DNA of 64,000 nucleotides from Streptosporangium canum (GTDB taxonomy: Bacteria > Actinomycetota > Actinomycetes > Streptosporangiales > Streptosporangiaceae). Made by a program: the position numbers and the translations under genes. Of this stretch, positions 26,815-36,173 are shown one piece after another (position 1 is the stretch's first letter; every line of letters begins with the position of its first letter). A model generated the notes under the pieces. That model had not been told where the DNA came from, did no database searches, and saw only the letters and a program-made list of their open reading frames with translations. The DNA lies in the NCBI RefSeq assembly GCF_900113865.1, contig NZ_FOQY01000005.1:183388-247387 (forward strand), written 5' to 3'.

Positions 26815-27810
26815 ATGTTGCTCGACCCCGGCATGGACCTCACGCTGCGGCCCATGCGGTACCCGGAGTTCTACGAGCGCTACCGGGCCGCGATCCGCAA
26901 CACCTGGACTGTTGAGGAGGTGGACCTCAACTCCGACCTGGCGGACCTGGCCAGGATGACTCCGGAGGAGCGCCACCTGATCAACCGCCTCGTCGCGTTC
27001 TTCGCGACCGGCGACTCGATCGTGGCCAACAACCTCGTGCTCAACCTCTACCAGCACGTCAACGCCCCCGAGGCGCGCCTCTACCTCAGCAGGCAGCTCT
27101 TCGAGGAGGCCGTGCACGTCCAGTTCTACCTGACCCTGCTGGACACCTACCTGCCCGACCACGACGAGCGGGTCAAGGCCTTCGCCGCGGTCGAGCACAT
27201 CCCCTCGATCCGGGACAAGGCCGAGTTCTGCTTCCGGTGGATCGACTCGCTCGGCGGGTTGGACCGGCTGGAGTCGCAGGACGACCGGCGGGCGTTCCTG
27301 CTCAACCTGATCTGCTTCGCCGCGTGCATCGAGGGGCTGTTCTTCTACGGTGCCTTCGCCTACGTCTACTGGTTCCGCTCCAGGGGCCTGCTGAGCGGCC
27401 TGGCCACCGGGACCAACTGGGTCTTCCGCGACGAGTCCATGCACATGGAGTTCGCCTTCGGCGTGGTGGACACCGTACGGGCCGAGGAGCCGGAGCTGTT
27501 CGACGACAAGCTCGGCGCGCAGGTCACCAGGATGATCGAGGAGGCGGTGGAGGCCGAACTCGCCTTCGCGGCCGATCTGTGCGGCGACGGCATGTCCGGG
27601 ATGAGCGTGGAGCAGATGCGCCAATACCTGGAGTACGTGGCCGACCAGCGCCTGGTCCGGCTCCGGTTCCCCGTCCGGTACGGCACCGCCAACCCGTTCG
27701 CGTTCATGGAGTTGCAGGACGTGCAGGAGTTGGCGAACTTCTTCGAGCGGCGTGTTTCTGCCTATCAGGTAGCTGTTGAGGGAAACGTCTCTTTCGACGA
27801 GGCGTTCTGA
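26815..27810 (+). CDS. nrdB: Class I ribonucleotide-diphosphate reductase, beta (radical) subunit
   Basis: This 331-aa diiron protein has all expected ligands: Asp67 (ATGDSIV), Glu98 and His101 (FEEAVH), a Glu in EGLFFYG and Glu/His in RDESMHMEF. The radical tyrosine is Tyr105, at the position of E. coli Tyr122. The C-terminal tail (SFDEAF) is the NrdA-binding peptide type. ATG 26815 follows nrdA by 25 bp. The third gene nrdS seen in the Streptomyces operon does not follow; the next gene is a channel. Confidence 0.96.
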   Translation: MLLDPGMDLTLRPMRYPEFYERYRAAIRNTWTVEEVDLNSDLADLARMTPEERHLINRLVAFFATGDSIVANNLVLNLYQHVNAPEARLYLSRQLFEEAVHVQFYLTLLDTYLPDHDERVKAFAAVEHIPSIRDKAEFCFRWIDSLGGLDRLESQDDRRAFLLNLICFAACIEGLFFYGAFAYVYWFRSRGLLSGLATGTNWVFRDESMHMEFAFGVVDTVRAEEPELFDDKLGAQVTRMIEEAVEAELAFAADLCGDGMSGMSVEQMRQYLEYVADQRLVRLRFPVRYGTANPFAFMELQDVQELANFFERRVSAYQVAVEGNVSFDEAF

Positions 27811-27868
27811 TTATGCGGTGAAACGTCGGGCACCTCCTCTGTAACGGACGACAAGGGGGGCGCCGTCA

Positions 27869-28945
27869 GTGTCCAGATGGATCATCCTGCTCGCTTCCAT
27901 GCTGGCCGCCGCCGCGTGTGTGGAGATGGTGCGGCGGGCGCTGCGGTGGAGGCTGATCGGCGAGAAATGGGTTCTCGCCGCTCCACTCGTGCGCCGCTGC
28001 ACCTGGCCGGGGTTCACCACGGCTGTCGTGGTGACCGCCAACACGCTCTACCAGCCGGGCATGGCCGAGGGGCAGGTCGACGACGCGATCGACCGGATAC
28101 TCAGCCTGACCATGATCGGATGTGTCACCTGGCTGGTCATCCAGGCCGCCTACGCCGTCACCGACGTGGTGCTGGACCGGCTGGTCGTCGTCCAGGGCGA
28201 GCGCAACCGGCGGGCCCGCAGGATCCGCACCCAGATCACCCTGGTCCGCCGGGTGGCCACGGCGGTGGTCATCGTGCTGGCGATGGGCGCGATGCTCTTC
28301 ACCTTCCCGCAGGTGCGCGCGCTCGGCGCCGGACTGCTGGCCTCCGCCGGGATCGCCGGTGTGGTCGTCGGCGTCGCGGCCCAGTCCACCCTGGGCAACC
28401 TGCTCGCCGGGCTGCAACTCGCCTTCAGCGACGCCCTCCGGCTGGACGACGTGGTGGTGGTGGAGGAGGAGTGGGGCAGGATCGAGGAGCTCACCCTCAC
28501 CTACGTGGTGCTGCGCCTGTGGGATGAGCGCAGGCTGGTGCTGCCGGTCTCCTACTTCACCACCAACCCGTTCGAGAACTGGACCCGGCACGGCAGCCGG
28601 GTGATCGGCGCGGTCTTCCTCCGGCTGGACTGGTCGGTCCCGGTGGAGGAGCTCCGGGCCGAGCTCTACCGCGCCCTGCGCGAGCACCCGCTGTGGGACC
28701 AGAAGGACTGGGTCCTCCAGGTCACCGACACCCTGCCCGGCGGCCTGCTGGAGTTGCGCGCCCTGATGAGCGCCGCCGACTCACCCAGCGCCTGGGATCT
28801 CAAGTGCGACATCCGCGAGCACATGGTGAAGTTCGTCCGGGACAAGTATCCCGATTCGCTGCCCCGCCTCCGGGTGATGGAGGAGAAGGATCCGCTGTCC
28901 CGGTTCGGCGTCGCCGAACGCCCGTCCGGAGCGGCCCGACGCTAG
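27869..28945 (+). CDS. MscS-type mechanosensitive ion channel family protein
   Basis: This 358-aa membrane protein has about five membrane segments; the pore-lining helix is GAGLLASAGIAGVVVGVAAQ, followed by the beta domain signature LLAGLQLAFSDALRLDD and VEEEWGRIEELTLTYVVLR. It would relieve osmotic pressure or act as a small-conductance channel. It starts at GTG 27869, 58 bp after nrdB on the same strand, and its stop overlaps that of the convergent next gene by 4 bp. Confidence 0.93.
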   Translation: MSRWIILLASMLAAAACVEMVRRALRWRLIGEKWVLAAPLVRRCTWPGFTTAVVVTANTLYQPGMAEGQVDDAIDRILSLTMIGCVTWLVIQAAYAVTDVVLDRLVVVQGERNRRARRIRTQITLVRRVATAVVIVLAMGAMLFTFPQVRALGAGLLASAGIAGVVVGVAAQSTLGNLLAGLQLAFSDALRLDDVVVVEEEWGRIEELTLTYVVLRLWDERRLVLPVSYFTTNPFENWTRHGSRVIGAVFLRLDWSVPVEELRAELYRALREHPLWDQKDWVLQVTDTLPGGLLELRALMSAADSPSAWDLKCDIREHMVKFVRDKYPDSLPRLRVMEEKDPLSRFGVAERPSGAARR

Positions 28946-30570
28946 GAGTTCCCGCTGGGGCGCAGCACCCGGGCGGCTCCGGCGATCAGGGCGGTGGCCA
29001 GGATCCAGCCGGAGGCGACCAGGGTCCAGGCCAGCCACCGGGTCCAGCCGACCGGCTCCCACGCCCCCCGCTGCTCGAAGACGCTCACCGGGACGAGCAG
29101 GTCCAGCGTGTAGACGAAGGGCTGGAAGCTCCGTACCTCGTCCGGGTCGATCTGCGCCGGGCGCACGGCGCCGAAGACCACGGTGCCCAGGGTCAGCAGC
29201 ACCGCCACCCAGAGGCCGGCCAGCCAGGGGCGGTAGCCGTAGCCGACGACGGAGTCGAGCAGCCGGCCCCAGACCCTGCCGGTTGGTTTGAGGGTGCCGC
29301 GGCGACGGCGCTGCTTGGCCAGCAGCACCCGGCGGGCGTCCGGCTCGTGACCGATCCGGCGGAACCAGGAGGCGAGCTGCTCGTACGGCTGCGGCTTGTA
29401 GCCGTCCGGGTCCCGGCCGAGCCAGTCGAGCCGTTCGGCCACCGTCCAGTGGCCCCGCAGCGACTCGTAGGTCAGCCCGGTGAGCTGGACCCTGTCCGCG
29501 TAGGCGGCGGGGTTGTCGAGCAGGACGCCGATCCGGGAGTAGCCGAGGTTGACCTCCCCCTTGATGGAGGCCGGGTTCAGGATCAGCTCCTCCACCTGGG
29601 CGTGGCTCAGGTGGAGGACCCGGCCGGGGGCCTCCAGCGTGGCCCCGTCGAAGGAGAGCACGCCGTTGACGCGCGCGCCGCGCATCCGGATGACGCCCGT
29701 CGCGGTGAACCCCGCGCTGAACTCCGCCGCCCCGGACTCCATGAAGTCGGCGCGCACGGCGTGCGGGCCGGTCGCCGTGATGACCGACCTCTGCAGGTAG
29801 ACCCCGCCGTGGAACTTCGCCCCGATGAACCTGAGGCCGCCGGTGACGCGCATGTCACGCATGAACGCCCCGCCCTCCACGGTCAGCCCGCCCGCCCACA
29901 CCGCCCACTGGCTCTGGTCGAGGCCCCGCTCCCGCATCTCCGTCTCGGTGAACGGCCGCCGGATGTCCTCCAGCCAACTCTCGCTCGCCCAGGACCGCTC
30001 ACCGGGGGCGTGCAGGCGCGACCTGGAGAGCCGGAACTGGCCGGTCACGTGCGCGTTGTCCAGCCGGATCCCGCTGTGAACCGTGGAGCCCTCCAATTCC
30101 AGCAGGCCGTTGACCGTGCACCGGGCCGCCCGGAGCCGCTCCATCTCGCACCCCCGGAACCGCACGCCCGACGTGGTGGCGTCGGTGAGGGAGACGACCT
30201 CGGGGAGGTGGCAGTTGAGCAGGTGGAGCTTGCCGGTGAGGGTGGCGTCGGACAGGTCCAGCACCCCCGTCACGCGGGCGCCCGCCAGCCGCAGGCCGGC
30301 GGTCCGGCCCGGCTCGGGCTCCCGCGCGCCGAGCAGCAGCGCCGCGATGACCTCCGCCCGGACCGTCCGCTCCGGCCCCCACCCGGCCCCCTCCGCCGGG
30401 TCGTCGGCGTCCTTGTCCCCGGTCCGCAGGTCCACCCAGGTGCCCGCCGGATAGGCGTCCCATACCTGCCGCTCGGCCGGGCTCAGCCGTGGAGGTCGTC
30501 CCCCCGGCCGCCGCGTCCATCCGCTGATTCCGAACATCCGGCCCCTCCGGCTGGGGTGATCCGCCCGCAT
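28942..30570 (-). CDS. Membrane protein with repeat-like beta-helix core (membrane-associated oxidoreductase-type)
   Basis: This protein of about 540 aa has a long central region of short repeats (ARVTGVLDLSDATLTGKLHL and HVTGQFRLSRSRL-type units) suggesting a right-handed beta-helix like pentapeptide or bactofilin folds. C-terminal membrane segments follow (LAGLWVAVLLTLGTVVFGAV, LAWTLVASGWILATALIAGA). Similar actinomycete proteins are labelled membrane-associated oxidoreductase, but I see no cofactor motif, so I would not assign an enzyme role. The ATG at 30570 is chosen; 30537 (MFGISGW) is possible. Confidence 0.82.
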   Translation of the reverse strand: MRADHPSRRGRMFGISGWTRRPGGRPPRLSPAERQVWDAYPAGTWVDLRTGDKDADDPAEGAGWGPERTVRAEVIAALLLGAREPEPGRTAGLRLAGARVTGVLDLSDATLTGKLHLLNCHLPEVVSLTDATTSGVRFRGCEMERLRAARCTVNGLLELEGSTVHSGIRLDNAHVTGQFRLSRSRLHAPGERSWASESWLEDIRRPFTETEMRERGLDQSQWAVWAGGLTVEGGAFMRDMRVTGGLRFIGAKFHGGVYLQRSVITATGPHAVRADFMESGAAEFSAGFTATGVIRMRGARVNGVLSFDGATLEAPGRVLHLSHAQVEELILNPASIKGEVNLGYSRIGVLLDNPAAYADRVQLTGLTYESLRGHWTVAERLDWLGRDPDGYKPQPYEQLASWFRRIGHEPDARRVLLAKQRRRRGTLKPTGRVWGRLLDSVVGYGYRPWLAGLWVAVLLTLGTVVFGAVRPAQIDPDEVRSFQPFVYTLDLLVPVSVFEQRGAWEPVGWTRWLAWTLVASGWILATALIAGAARVLRPSGNS

Positions 30571-30648
30571 GATCAAAGGAACGTACCGGAAGAATCTATC
30601 CCGTGTGGATCTCTGATGGGCGGGCTGTCCGTGACCCCGGCCGCCGCC

Positions 30649-31023
30649 TCACTCGGGGGACATGACCCCGTAGAGGTCGCGGGCCTCGTCGACGAAGAAC
30701 AGGCCGCGGGCGCAGAGCGGGTGGTCGACGCGGCCGTTGCCGGGATCGGCCGGGTGGTTGCCGTACGGCACGCCGCGCTCCTGGAGGCGGGCGAGGATCC
30801 GGTCGAAGGTGGCGGGGTCCACGTCGAAGGCCAGGTGGTGTCCCTCGGGGTCGTCGACGGTCATGTAATCGAGGGTGAGGGTGGCGTTGACCCGTACGGG
30901 GACGAAGTGGCCGCGCGCCCCGGCGGGCGGCAGGCACTCCAGCCCCATGACGCCGGCGAAGAACCGGGCGTCCCGCTCGTTGTCGACGGCGGGGACGATG
31001 GTGGGGTTCAGCGTGATGGGCAT
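30649..31023 (-). CDS. VOC-family (glyoxalase/bleomycin-resistance-like) protein
   Basis: This 124-aa protein has paired beta-alpha-beta-beta-beta modules typical of the vicinal-oxygen-chelate fold, with candidate metal residues in HHLAFDV and the C-terminal DLYGVMSPE. It is probably a small dioxygenase, glyoxalase or ligand-binding protein; the substrate is unknown. It ends a likely two-gene unit 10 bp after the TetR regulator, so it may be that regulator's target. Confidence 0.88.
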   Translation of the reverse strand: MPITLNPTIVPAVDNERDARFFAGVMGLECLPPAGARGHFVPVRVNATLTLDYMTVDDPEGHHLAFDVDPATFDRILARLQERGVPYGNHPADPGNGRVDHPLCARGLFFVDEARDLYGVMSPE

Positions 31024-31033
31024 GGTCGGCCTC

Positions 31034-31828
31034 TCAGATCAGGGCGCCGTGCACGAAAACGTCCACGAGGTCGTCGTTGCTCACCTGGGGGCCGCCCAGC
31101 GGGCGGCGGGCGCTGGACAGCATCAGGTGGAGGAAGATCGTCGCCAGGCGTTCCGGGGGGAGCCGGAGCGAGTCGCGTTCGGGGTCGAACAGCTCGGCCA
31201 GCGCCTCGACGGTCTGCGTGGACGAGTGCTCGCGGTCCGAGGGGCGCGTCCCGCCCGCCTCCTCCGGGGGCCGCGCCGTGCCGGCCTGGTCCCGGGGCCG
31301 CGTCGTGTCCGCCTGGTCGGGGGGAGGGGCCTGGACGGCCTGGTCCGGAGGGAAGTCCTGGACGACCTGGGCGGGCGCGGGCGCCCCTCCTGTCCGGCCG
31401 GTCGCGGAGGCGCCGGCCGTACGGCCCGCCGGAGGAGGGGCGGCGTGGCGGTCGCGGGAACGGCGGCCCGAGGCGTGCAGGGCGCCGAGGACGGTGCCGA
31501 TCCGCGCCGTGTGCGCCTGCAGGGTGTCGGCGGCCTCGGTCAGGCGGGCGGCCAGCGGCTGGTCGAGCGGGATCGCGGCGAGCTGTGCCAGCGCGTGGTC
31601 GGGGCGGAGCGCCTCGACCACGCAGGCGTCCAGCAGCTCGTCCTTGTCGGTGAACGCCCGGAAGATCGTGGCCTCGCCGATCCCGGCGGCTCTGGCGATC
31701 TGGCTGGTGGTGACGGCGGCGCCGTACTCGGCGACCAGGGGGAGGGCGGCCCGTACGATCATGTGGCGTCGTCGCTCCGGGCTCATTCCCGGCGCTCGCC
31801 GCCGGGCAGGTGGGTTCTCGTTCTCCAT
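31034..31828 (-). CDS. TetR-family regulator with large low-complexity insertion
   Basis: The N-terminus (about 13-60) is a TetR helix-turn-helix: IVRAALPLVAEYGAAVTTSQ followed by IARAAGIGEATIFRAFTDKD. Between about residues 117 and 205 a Pro/Ala/Asp-rich repeat tract (DQAGTARP-like units) splits the ligand-binding domain before the helical C-terminus resumes. It makes the protein 264 aa instead of about 190. A 9-bp inverted repeat 13 bp upstream of the start is the likely operator, implying autorepression. The VOC gene follows and may be cotranscribed. Confidence 0.9.
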   Translation of the reverse strand: MENENPPARRRAPGMSPERRRHMIVRAALPLVAEYGAAVTTSQIARAAGIGEATIFRAFTDKDELLDACVVEALRPDHALAQLAAIPLDQPLAARLTEAADTLQAHTARIGTVLGALHASGRRSRDRHAAPPPAGRTAGASATGRTGGAPAPAQVVQDFPPDQAVQAPPPDQADTTRPRDQAGTARPPEEAGGTRPSDREHSSTQTVEALAELFDPERDSLRLPPERLATIFLHLMLSSARRPLGGPQVSNDDLVDVFVHGALI

Positions 31829-31840
31829 GCGCCCATCATG

Positions 31841-31860
31841 CGGAGTGAGTGCTCACTCCG
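31841..31860. promoter_or_regulatory. TetR operator candidate
   Basis: The arms CGGAGTGAG and CTCACTCCG form a 9-bp inverted repeat around a 2-bp TG centre, just upstream of the TetR gene start at 31828. GAGTGAGTGCTCACTC is a form often bound by TetR regulators at their own promoters. Confidence 0.8.
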
Positions 31861-32097
31861 TCAATGGGTTAATCGGACGCGGGCGGTCGCCGGGCCGCGG
31901 GCGCCGATGGAAGCTTTGCCCACCCCGCCCCGGTGTTTCTTCGCACGGGGAAGAGGATTCCCCTCCCCGTGCGCGAGGTGGCGTGCCCGCGGAGTTCCGG
32001 ACGGCCTCAGGCTGGTCGTCGTGAGGACCCGCGCCCCAGTCCCTTCCTCACCGGCGTGCCCTGGGCCACGCCGCGTCTCGAACCGGAGGACACCCTC

Positions 32098-32280
32098 ATG
32101 GCCACCCTGGAGGAGCGGGCAACCCGTCTGGAGGACGAATTCCGGGCACTGCGCACCCGCTGCGCGCCGAGGGCCCCGGCTCGCGCCCTCGAAGTCCGGG
32201 ACGCCTGTCCGGTGCAGCCCCCATTTGACCGGCCGGGGCGGGAGCCGGACGGCCGACGGCAGACGCGCGCCATCCCGTGA
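32098..32280 (+). CDS. Possible small protein or gene remnant (60 aa)
   Basis: ATG 32098 has a strong ribosome site (GGAGG) and begins MATLEERATRLEDEFRAL, a heptad-like start typical of the N-terminus of SnoaL/NTF2-like and similar proteins. The frame then becomes Pro/Arg-rich with no fold and stops after 60 codons, so this is probably the head of a gene broken by frameshift or deletion. Apart from it and the TetR operator, 31861-32382 holds nothing I can support. Confidence 0.4.
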   Translation: MATLEERATRLEDEFRALRTRCAPRAPARALEVRDACPVQPPFDRPGREPDGRRQTRAIP

Positions 32281-32382
32281 CGGCCCCGTCGCCGGCCGGT
32301 GACGGGGCCGTGACCGGCGGCCGGTTCACGCCCACGGGCGGCCGGGCCGGCCGGACCCGTGTCGTCCCGGCCGGGGCCGGGG

Positions 32383-33609
32383 CTACCGTTCGACGATCTC
32401 GTTCTTGCCGATGACCACGATGCCGTTGCGGGTCACCGCGAAGCGGCTGCGGTCGTACTCCAGGTCGAAGCCGATGCGGGCGCCGTCCGGGATGATCACG
32501 TTCTTGTCGATGATGGCCTTGCGGATGATGGCGCCACGGCCCACCTTCACGTTGCCCATCAGGACCGAGTCCTCGACCTGGGAGTGGGAGTGCAGCACCA
32601 CGCCCGGGGAGAGGATGGAGCGCTCCGCGAGCCCGCCGGAGACGATCGCGCCCGCGGAGACCAGCGAGTCGATCGCCCGGCCGACCCGGTCGCCGTCGTT
32701 GTGCACGAACTTGGCCGGGGGGAGCGGGTCGTGGCCGGTGTAGATGGGCCACTGGCTGTTGTAGAGGTTGAAGATCGGGTGCGCCGAGATGAGGTCCATG
32801 TGGGCCTCGTAGTAGGCGTCGAGCGTCCCGACGTCCCGCCAGTAGCCCCGGTCCCGATCGGTGGAGCCCGGCACGACGTTGTCGGCGAAGTCGTAGACCT
32901 CGGCGCTGCCCGCCTTGACCATCATCGGGATGATGTTCCCGCCGAGGTCGTGCTTGCTGGTGGGGTCGAGCGCGTCCTCCCGGAGCGCGTCGAGCATCGC
33001 CTGGGTCTTGAAGACGTAGTTGCCCATCGACGCGTACACCTGGTTGGGCGCGTCCGGCAGGCCGACCGCGTCCTTGGGCTTCTCCCGGAAGGCCACGATC
33101 CGCCGCCCCACGGGGTCGGTCTCGATCACCCCGAACTGGTCGGCCAGCGACAGCGGCTGACGGATCGCCGCCACGGTCACCTCGGCGCCGGACTCGACGT
33201 GCTGCGCCACCATCTGCCGGGGGTCCATCCGGTAGATGTGGTCGGCTCCGAACACGATGACGTGGTCGGGCATCTCGTCGTAGATCAGGTTCAGGTTCTG
33301 GAACAGGGCGTCGGCCGACCCGGAGAACCAGTGCGGCCCGAGCCGCTGCTGCGCGGGCACGGGCGTGACGTAGTTGCCCAGCATCGACGAAAGCCGCCAG
33401 GTTCGGGAGATGTGCCGGTCGAGGCTGTGGTTCTTGTACTGCGTCAGCACGACGATCTGCAGGTAGTGACCGTTGGCCAGGTTCGACAGCACGAAGTCGA
33501 CGAGCCGGTATATCCCCCCGAATGGCACTGCGGGCTTGGCCCGGTCAGCCGTCAGCGGCATCAGACGCTTGCCTTCGCCGCCGGCGAGCACAATCGCGAG
33601 GACTCTCAT
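32383..33609 (-). CDS. glgC: Glucose-1-phosphate adenylyltransferase
   Basis: This 408-aa enzyme makes ADP-glucose from glucose-1-phosphate and ATP for glycogen synthesis. The N-terminal nucleotidyltransferase domain has the signature [14 protein letters not shown] followed by [10 protein letters not shown], plus [11 protein letters not shown] and the GTLDAYYEA segment; a C-terminal left-handed beta-helix ([19 protein letters not shown]) completes it. It is divergent from glgA over 48 bp, a common actinobacterial layout that allows joint control. Confidence 0.97.
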   Translation of the reverse strand: MRVLAIVLAGGEGKRLMPLTADRAKPAVPFGGIYRLVDFVLSNLANGHYLQIVVLTQYKNHSLDRHISRTWRLSSMLGNYVTPVPAQQRLGPHWFSGSADALFQNLNLIYDEMPDHVIVFGADHIYRMDPRQMVAQHVESGAEVTVAAIRQPLSLADQFGVIETDPVGRRIVAFREKPKDAVGLPDAPNQVYASMGNYVFKTQAMLDALREDALDPTSKHDLGGNIIPMMVKAGSAEVYDFADNVVPGSTDRDRGYWRDVGTLDAYYEAHMDLISAHPIFNLYNSQWPIYTGHDPLPPAKFVHNDGDRVGRAIDSLVSAGAIVSGGLAERSILSPGVVLHSHSQVEDSVLMGNVKVGRGAIIRKAIIDKNVIIPDGARIGFDLEYDRSRFAVTRNGIVVIGKNEIVER

Positions 33610-33657
33610 ATCTGGACCTTAACCTGACGGACAAGACTGAAACACTACGCTGATCAT

Positions 33658-34836
33658 ATGCGCGTTGATCTGCTGAGTCGTGAGTACCCGCCCGAGGTGT
33701 ACGGCGGTGCCGGGGTCCATGTCGAATACCTCGCACGGGAGCTGCGCCGGCTGGCGGACGCCCGGGTCCGCTGCTTCGGAGCGTCACGGCCCGAGTTCGG
33801 TGTCGAGGCCTACCGGGTGCCCGGCGGGCTGGAGGCGGCCAACGCCGCACTCCAGGTCCTGGGCGTGGACCTGGAGATGGCGGCCGGGTGCGAGGGCGCG
33901 GATCTGGTGCACAGCCACACCTGGTACGCCAATTTCGCGGGTCACGTGGCCAAGATGCTGTACGGCACGCCGCACGTGGTGACCACCCACAGCCTGGAGC
34001 CGCTGCGGCCGTGGAAGGCCGAGCAGCTCGGGGGCGGTTACACGCTGTCATCGTGGGCCGAGCGGGGCGCGCTGGCGAGCGCGGACGCGATCATCGCCGT
34101 GTCGGAGGGGATGCGGCGTGACGTGCTGACCAGCTATCCCGAAATATCGCCGGAAAAAGTAACGGTGATTCACAACGGGATCGACACCGGCGAATACACC
34201 CCCGACCGGGACACCGAGGTCCTGGCCCGGCACGGCATCGACGCCGCCAGGCCGTACGTCGTGTTCGTGGGCCGCATCACCCGGCAGAAGGGCCTGGTCC
34301 ACCTGCTCCACGCGGCCAGGGACTTCCACCCCGACGCCCAGCTGGTGCTCTGCGCCGGCGCGCCCGACACCCCGGAGATCGCCGCCGAGGTCGCCGGGCT
34401 CGTCCAGGGGCTGGAGCGGGACGGCGTCATCTGGATCTCGGAGATGCTCCCGCGCCCCGAGGTGATCCAGATCCTCACCCACGCCACCGTCTTCGTCTGC
34501 CCGTCGATCTACGAGCCGATGGGCATCGTGAACCTGGAGGCCATGGCCTGCGAGACCGCCGTCGTGGCCACCGCCACCGGAGGCATCCCCGAGGTCGTCG
34601 CCGACGGCTCGACCGGCCTGCTGGTCCCGATCGACCAGTCCGCGGCCGACGGCACCCCCGACGACCCCGAGCGGTTCGCCGCCGACCTCGCCGAGCGGGT
34701 CAACCGGCTGCTGGCCGACCCGGCGCTCGCCGCCGAGATGGGCAGGGCGGGACGGGTCCGCGCGGTGGACCACTTCTCCTGGGAGCGGATCGCCGAGCGG
34801 ACGATGGACCTCTACCGGTCGGTCGTCCGCTCCTGA
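33658..34836 (+). CDS. glgA: Glycogen synthase, actinobacterial GT4 type
   Basis: This 392-aa GT-B glycosyltransferase begins with LLSREYPPEVYGGAGVHVEY, the Gly-rich N-terminal loop, and has the donor-binding motifs FVGRITRQKGL and PSIYEPMGIVNLEAMACE with a catalytic Glu pair. It matches the ADP-glucose-using enzyme paired with GlgC in actinobacteria; the mycobacterial counterpart (GlgM) makes maltose-1-phosphate, so that product is a real alternative. Confidence 0.95.
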   Translation: MRVDLLSREYPPEVYGGAGVHVEYLARELRRLADARVRCFGASRPEFGVEAYRVPGGLEAANAALQVLGVDLEMAAGCEGADLVHSHTWYANFAGHVAKMLYGTPHVVTTHSLEPLRPWKAEQLGGGYTLSSWAERGALASADAIIAVSEGMRRDVLTSYPEISPEKVTVIHNGIDTGEYTPDRDTEVLARHGIDAARPYVVFVGRITRQKGLVHLLHAARDFHPDAQLVLCAGAPDTPEIAAEVAGLVQGLERDGVIWISEMLPRPEVIQILTHATVFVCPSIYEPMGIVNLEAMACETAVVATATGGIPEVVADGSTGLLVPIDQSAADGTPDDPERFAADLAERVNRLLADPALAAEMGRAGRVRAVDHFSWERIAERTMDLYRSVVRS

Positions 34837-34888
34837 CCGTCCGCCCGTCCGTGATCGGGAGGGTTGCGGGGGCCGGGGCGGTCGCCGG

Positions 34889-35254
34889 CTACGAGCTGAT
34901 GAAGTGCAGGATCACGTTGTGCACGTGGTGGGCCTTGCTGTCGCCCCGGAACTCCACCTCGTAGGTGTGGGTGCCCACGTGGATGGCGATGGCCCCGGAG
35001 GAGAAGAACGAGCCCGCCAGGGACTTGTTGCTCACCACGCTGACCGCCGAGACCTTGCCGTAGGGGATGCTCGTGATGGCGACCTTCTTGCCCACGAAGG
35101 ACTTGTCCTGCACGATCACGCGCTTGTCGGTGAGACCCAGGAAGCCGGTCCCGGCGCCGATGGCGTCGTAGACGGCGATGATCTGCTCGCCGGGCATCAG
35201 ACCGCTCTCGATCTGCTGGAGCTGTTCCTTCCGGTCGTACGCGACCTGTGCCAT
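34889..35254 (-). CDS. Bacterial PH-domain protein (bPH_1 type)
   Basis: This 121-aa protein consists of one bacterial pleckstrin-homology-like domain (GFLGLTDKRVIVQDKSFVGK then ITSIPYGKVSAVSVV strands and a C-terminal helix ending HNVILHFISS). Such domains assemble as rings or modules with unknown ligands. It converges on glgA (52 bp between stops) and is divergent from the laccase-domain gene at 35341. Confidence 0.9.
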   Translation of the reverse strand: MAQVAYDRKEQLQQIESGLMPGEQIIAVYDAIGAGTGFLGLTDKRVIVQDKSFVGKKVAITSIPYGKVSAVSVVSNKSLAGSFFSSGAIAIHVGTHTYEVEFRGDSKAHHVHNVILHFISS

Positions 35255-35340
35255 GACGCTCGCAATCTCTCGGGGGAACTGCGTATCCGGGTAACGAACG
35301 CCCCGGGGAGGAGGTTCCTGAGGCGGGTAAGGTCGGGGCC

Positions 35341-36039
35341 GTGAGCTTTCAGATGAGGATCACCGACCGCCACGGCGGCGTCAGTGCCGAGCCGTACGGC
35401 AGCCGCAACCTCGGGGGCCTGTGCGGGGACGACCCGGAGGCGGTCGCCGCCAACCGGGCCCGCACCGCGGCCGAGTTCGGTCTGGACCGGGTCGTGTTCA
35501 TGCGGCAGGTTCACAGCGCCGACGTCCGGTATGTGAGCGAGCCGTTCGGTGACGACCCGCCGCCGCTGGACGGGGTCTGCACCGACGTGCCCGGCCTCGG
35601 CCTGGCCGCGCTCTGCGCCGACTGCGCCCCCGTCCTGCTGGCCGACCCGGAGGCCGGCCTGGTCGGAGCCGCGCACTCCGGACGGGTCGGCACCGTCCTG
35701 GGCGTGGTCCCGGCCCTGGTCGCGGAGATGACCGCGCGCGGCGCCGACCCGGCGAGGATGACCGCCCTGATCGGCCCGATGGCCTGCGGTAGCTGCTACG
35801 AGGTCCCCGCCGAGCTGCGCGGGCAGGTCGCGGACGTCCTCCCCGAGGCATGGTCGATCACCCGTCAGGACACCCCCGCCCTCGACCTGCGCGCCGCGAT
35901 CACCTCGCAGCTCGCCAAGGCGGGCGTCGGTGAGATCACCCACGACACCCGCTGCACCATCGAGACCCCCGAGCTGTTCTCCCACCGCAGGGACCGGACG
36001 ACCGGCCGTTTCGCGGGTTACGTCTGGCTGGAGGCCTGA
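35341..36039 (+). CDS. pgeF: Laccase-domain/YfiH (PgeF-type) purine nucleoside phosphorylase family protein
   Basis: This 232-aa protein has the zinc-site motifs of the YfiH family: FMRQVHSADV (His), ALCADCAPVLL (Cys) and GAAHSGRVGT (His), plus ALIGPMACGSCYEV. Family members have purine-nucleoside phosphorylase/adenosine deaminase activity and were earlier called polyphenol oxidases. In most actinobacteria the gene sits downstream of ftsZ; here it stands alone, so this may be a second copy. It starts at GTG 35341. Confidence 0.88.
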   Translation: MSFQMRITDRHGGVSAEPYGSRNLGGLCGDDPEAVAANRARTAAEFGLDRVVFMRQVHSADVRYVSEPFGDDPPPLDGVCTDVPGLGLAALCADCAPVLLADPEAGLVGAAHSGRVGTVLGVVPALVAEMTARGADPARMTALIGPMACGSCYEVPAELRGQVADVLPEAWSITRQDTPALDLRAAITSQLAKAGVGEITHDTRCTIETPELFSHRRDRTTGRFAGYVWLEA

Positions 36040-36119
36040 CCTCCGGCGGCGCGCGCCGGTCATGCCCCGATCACGGGGAACGCGCTCCGGCACGACTTCT
36101 TTCCCGAACGACATGGTCG

Positions 36120-36165
36120 GTCCCCTCTGATGAGGTACGGGTTCTCGACACCCGTCAGAGGGGAC
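36120..36165. terminator. Bidirectional terminator between pgeF and the CbiX-like gene
   Basis: An 11-bp perfect stem (GTCCCCTCTGA with its complement) encloses an inner 5-bp stem (CGGGT/ACCCG). It lies between two convergent stops. Confidence 0.85.
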
Positions 36166-36173
36166 CTCTCACG

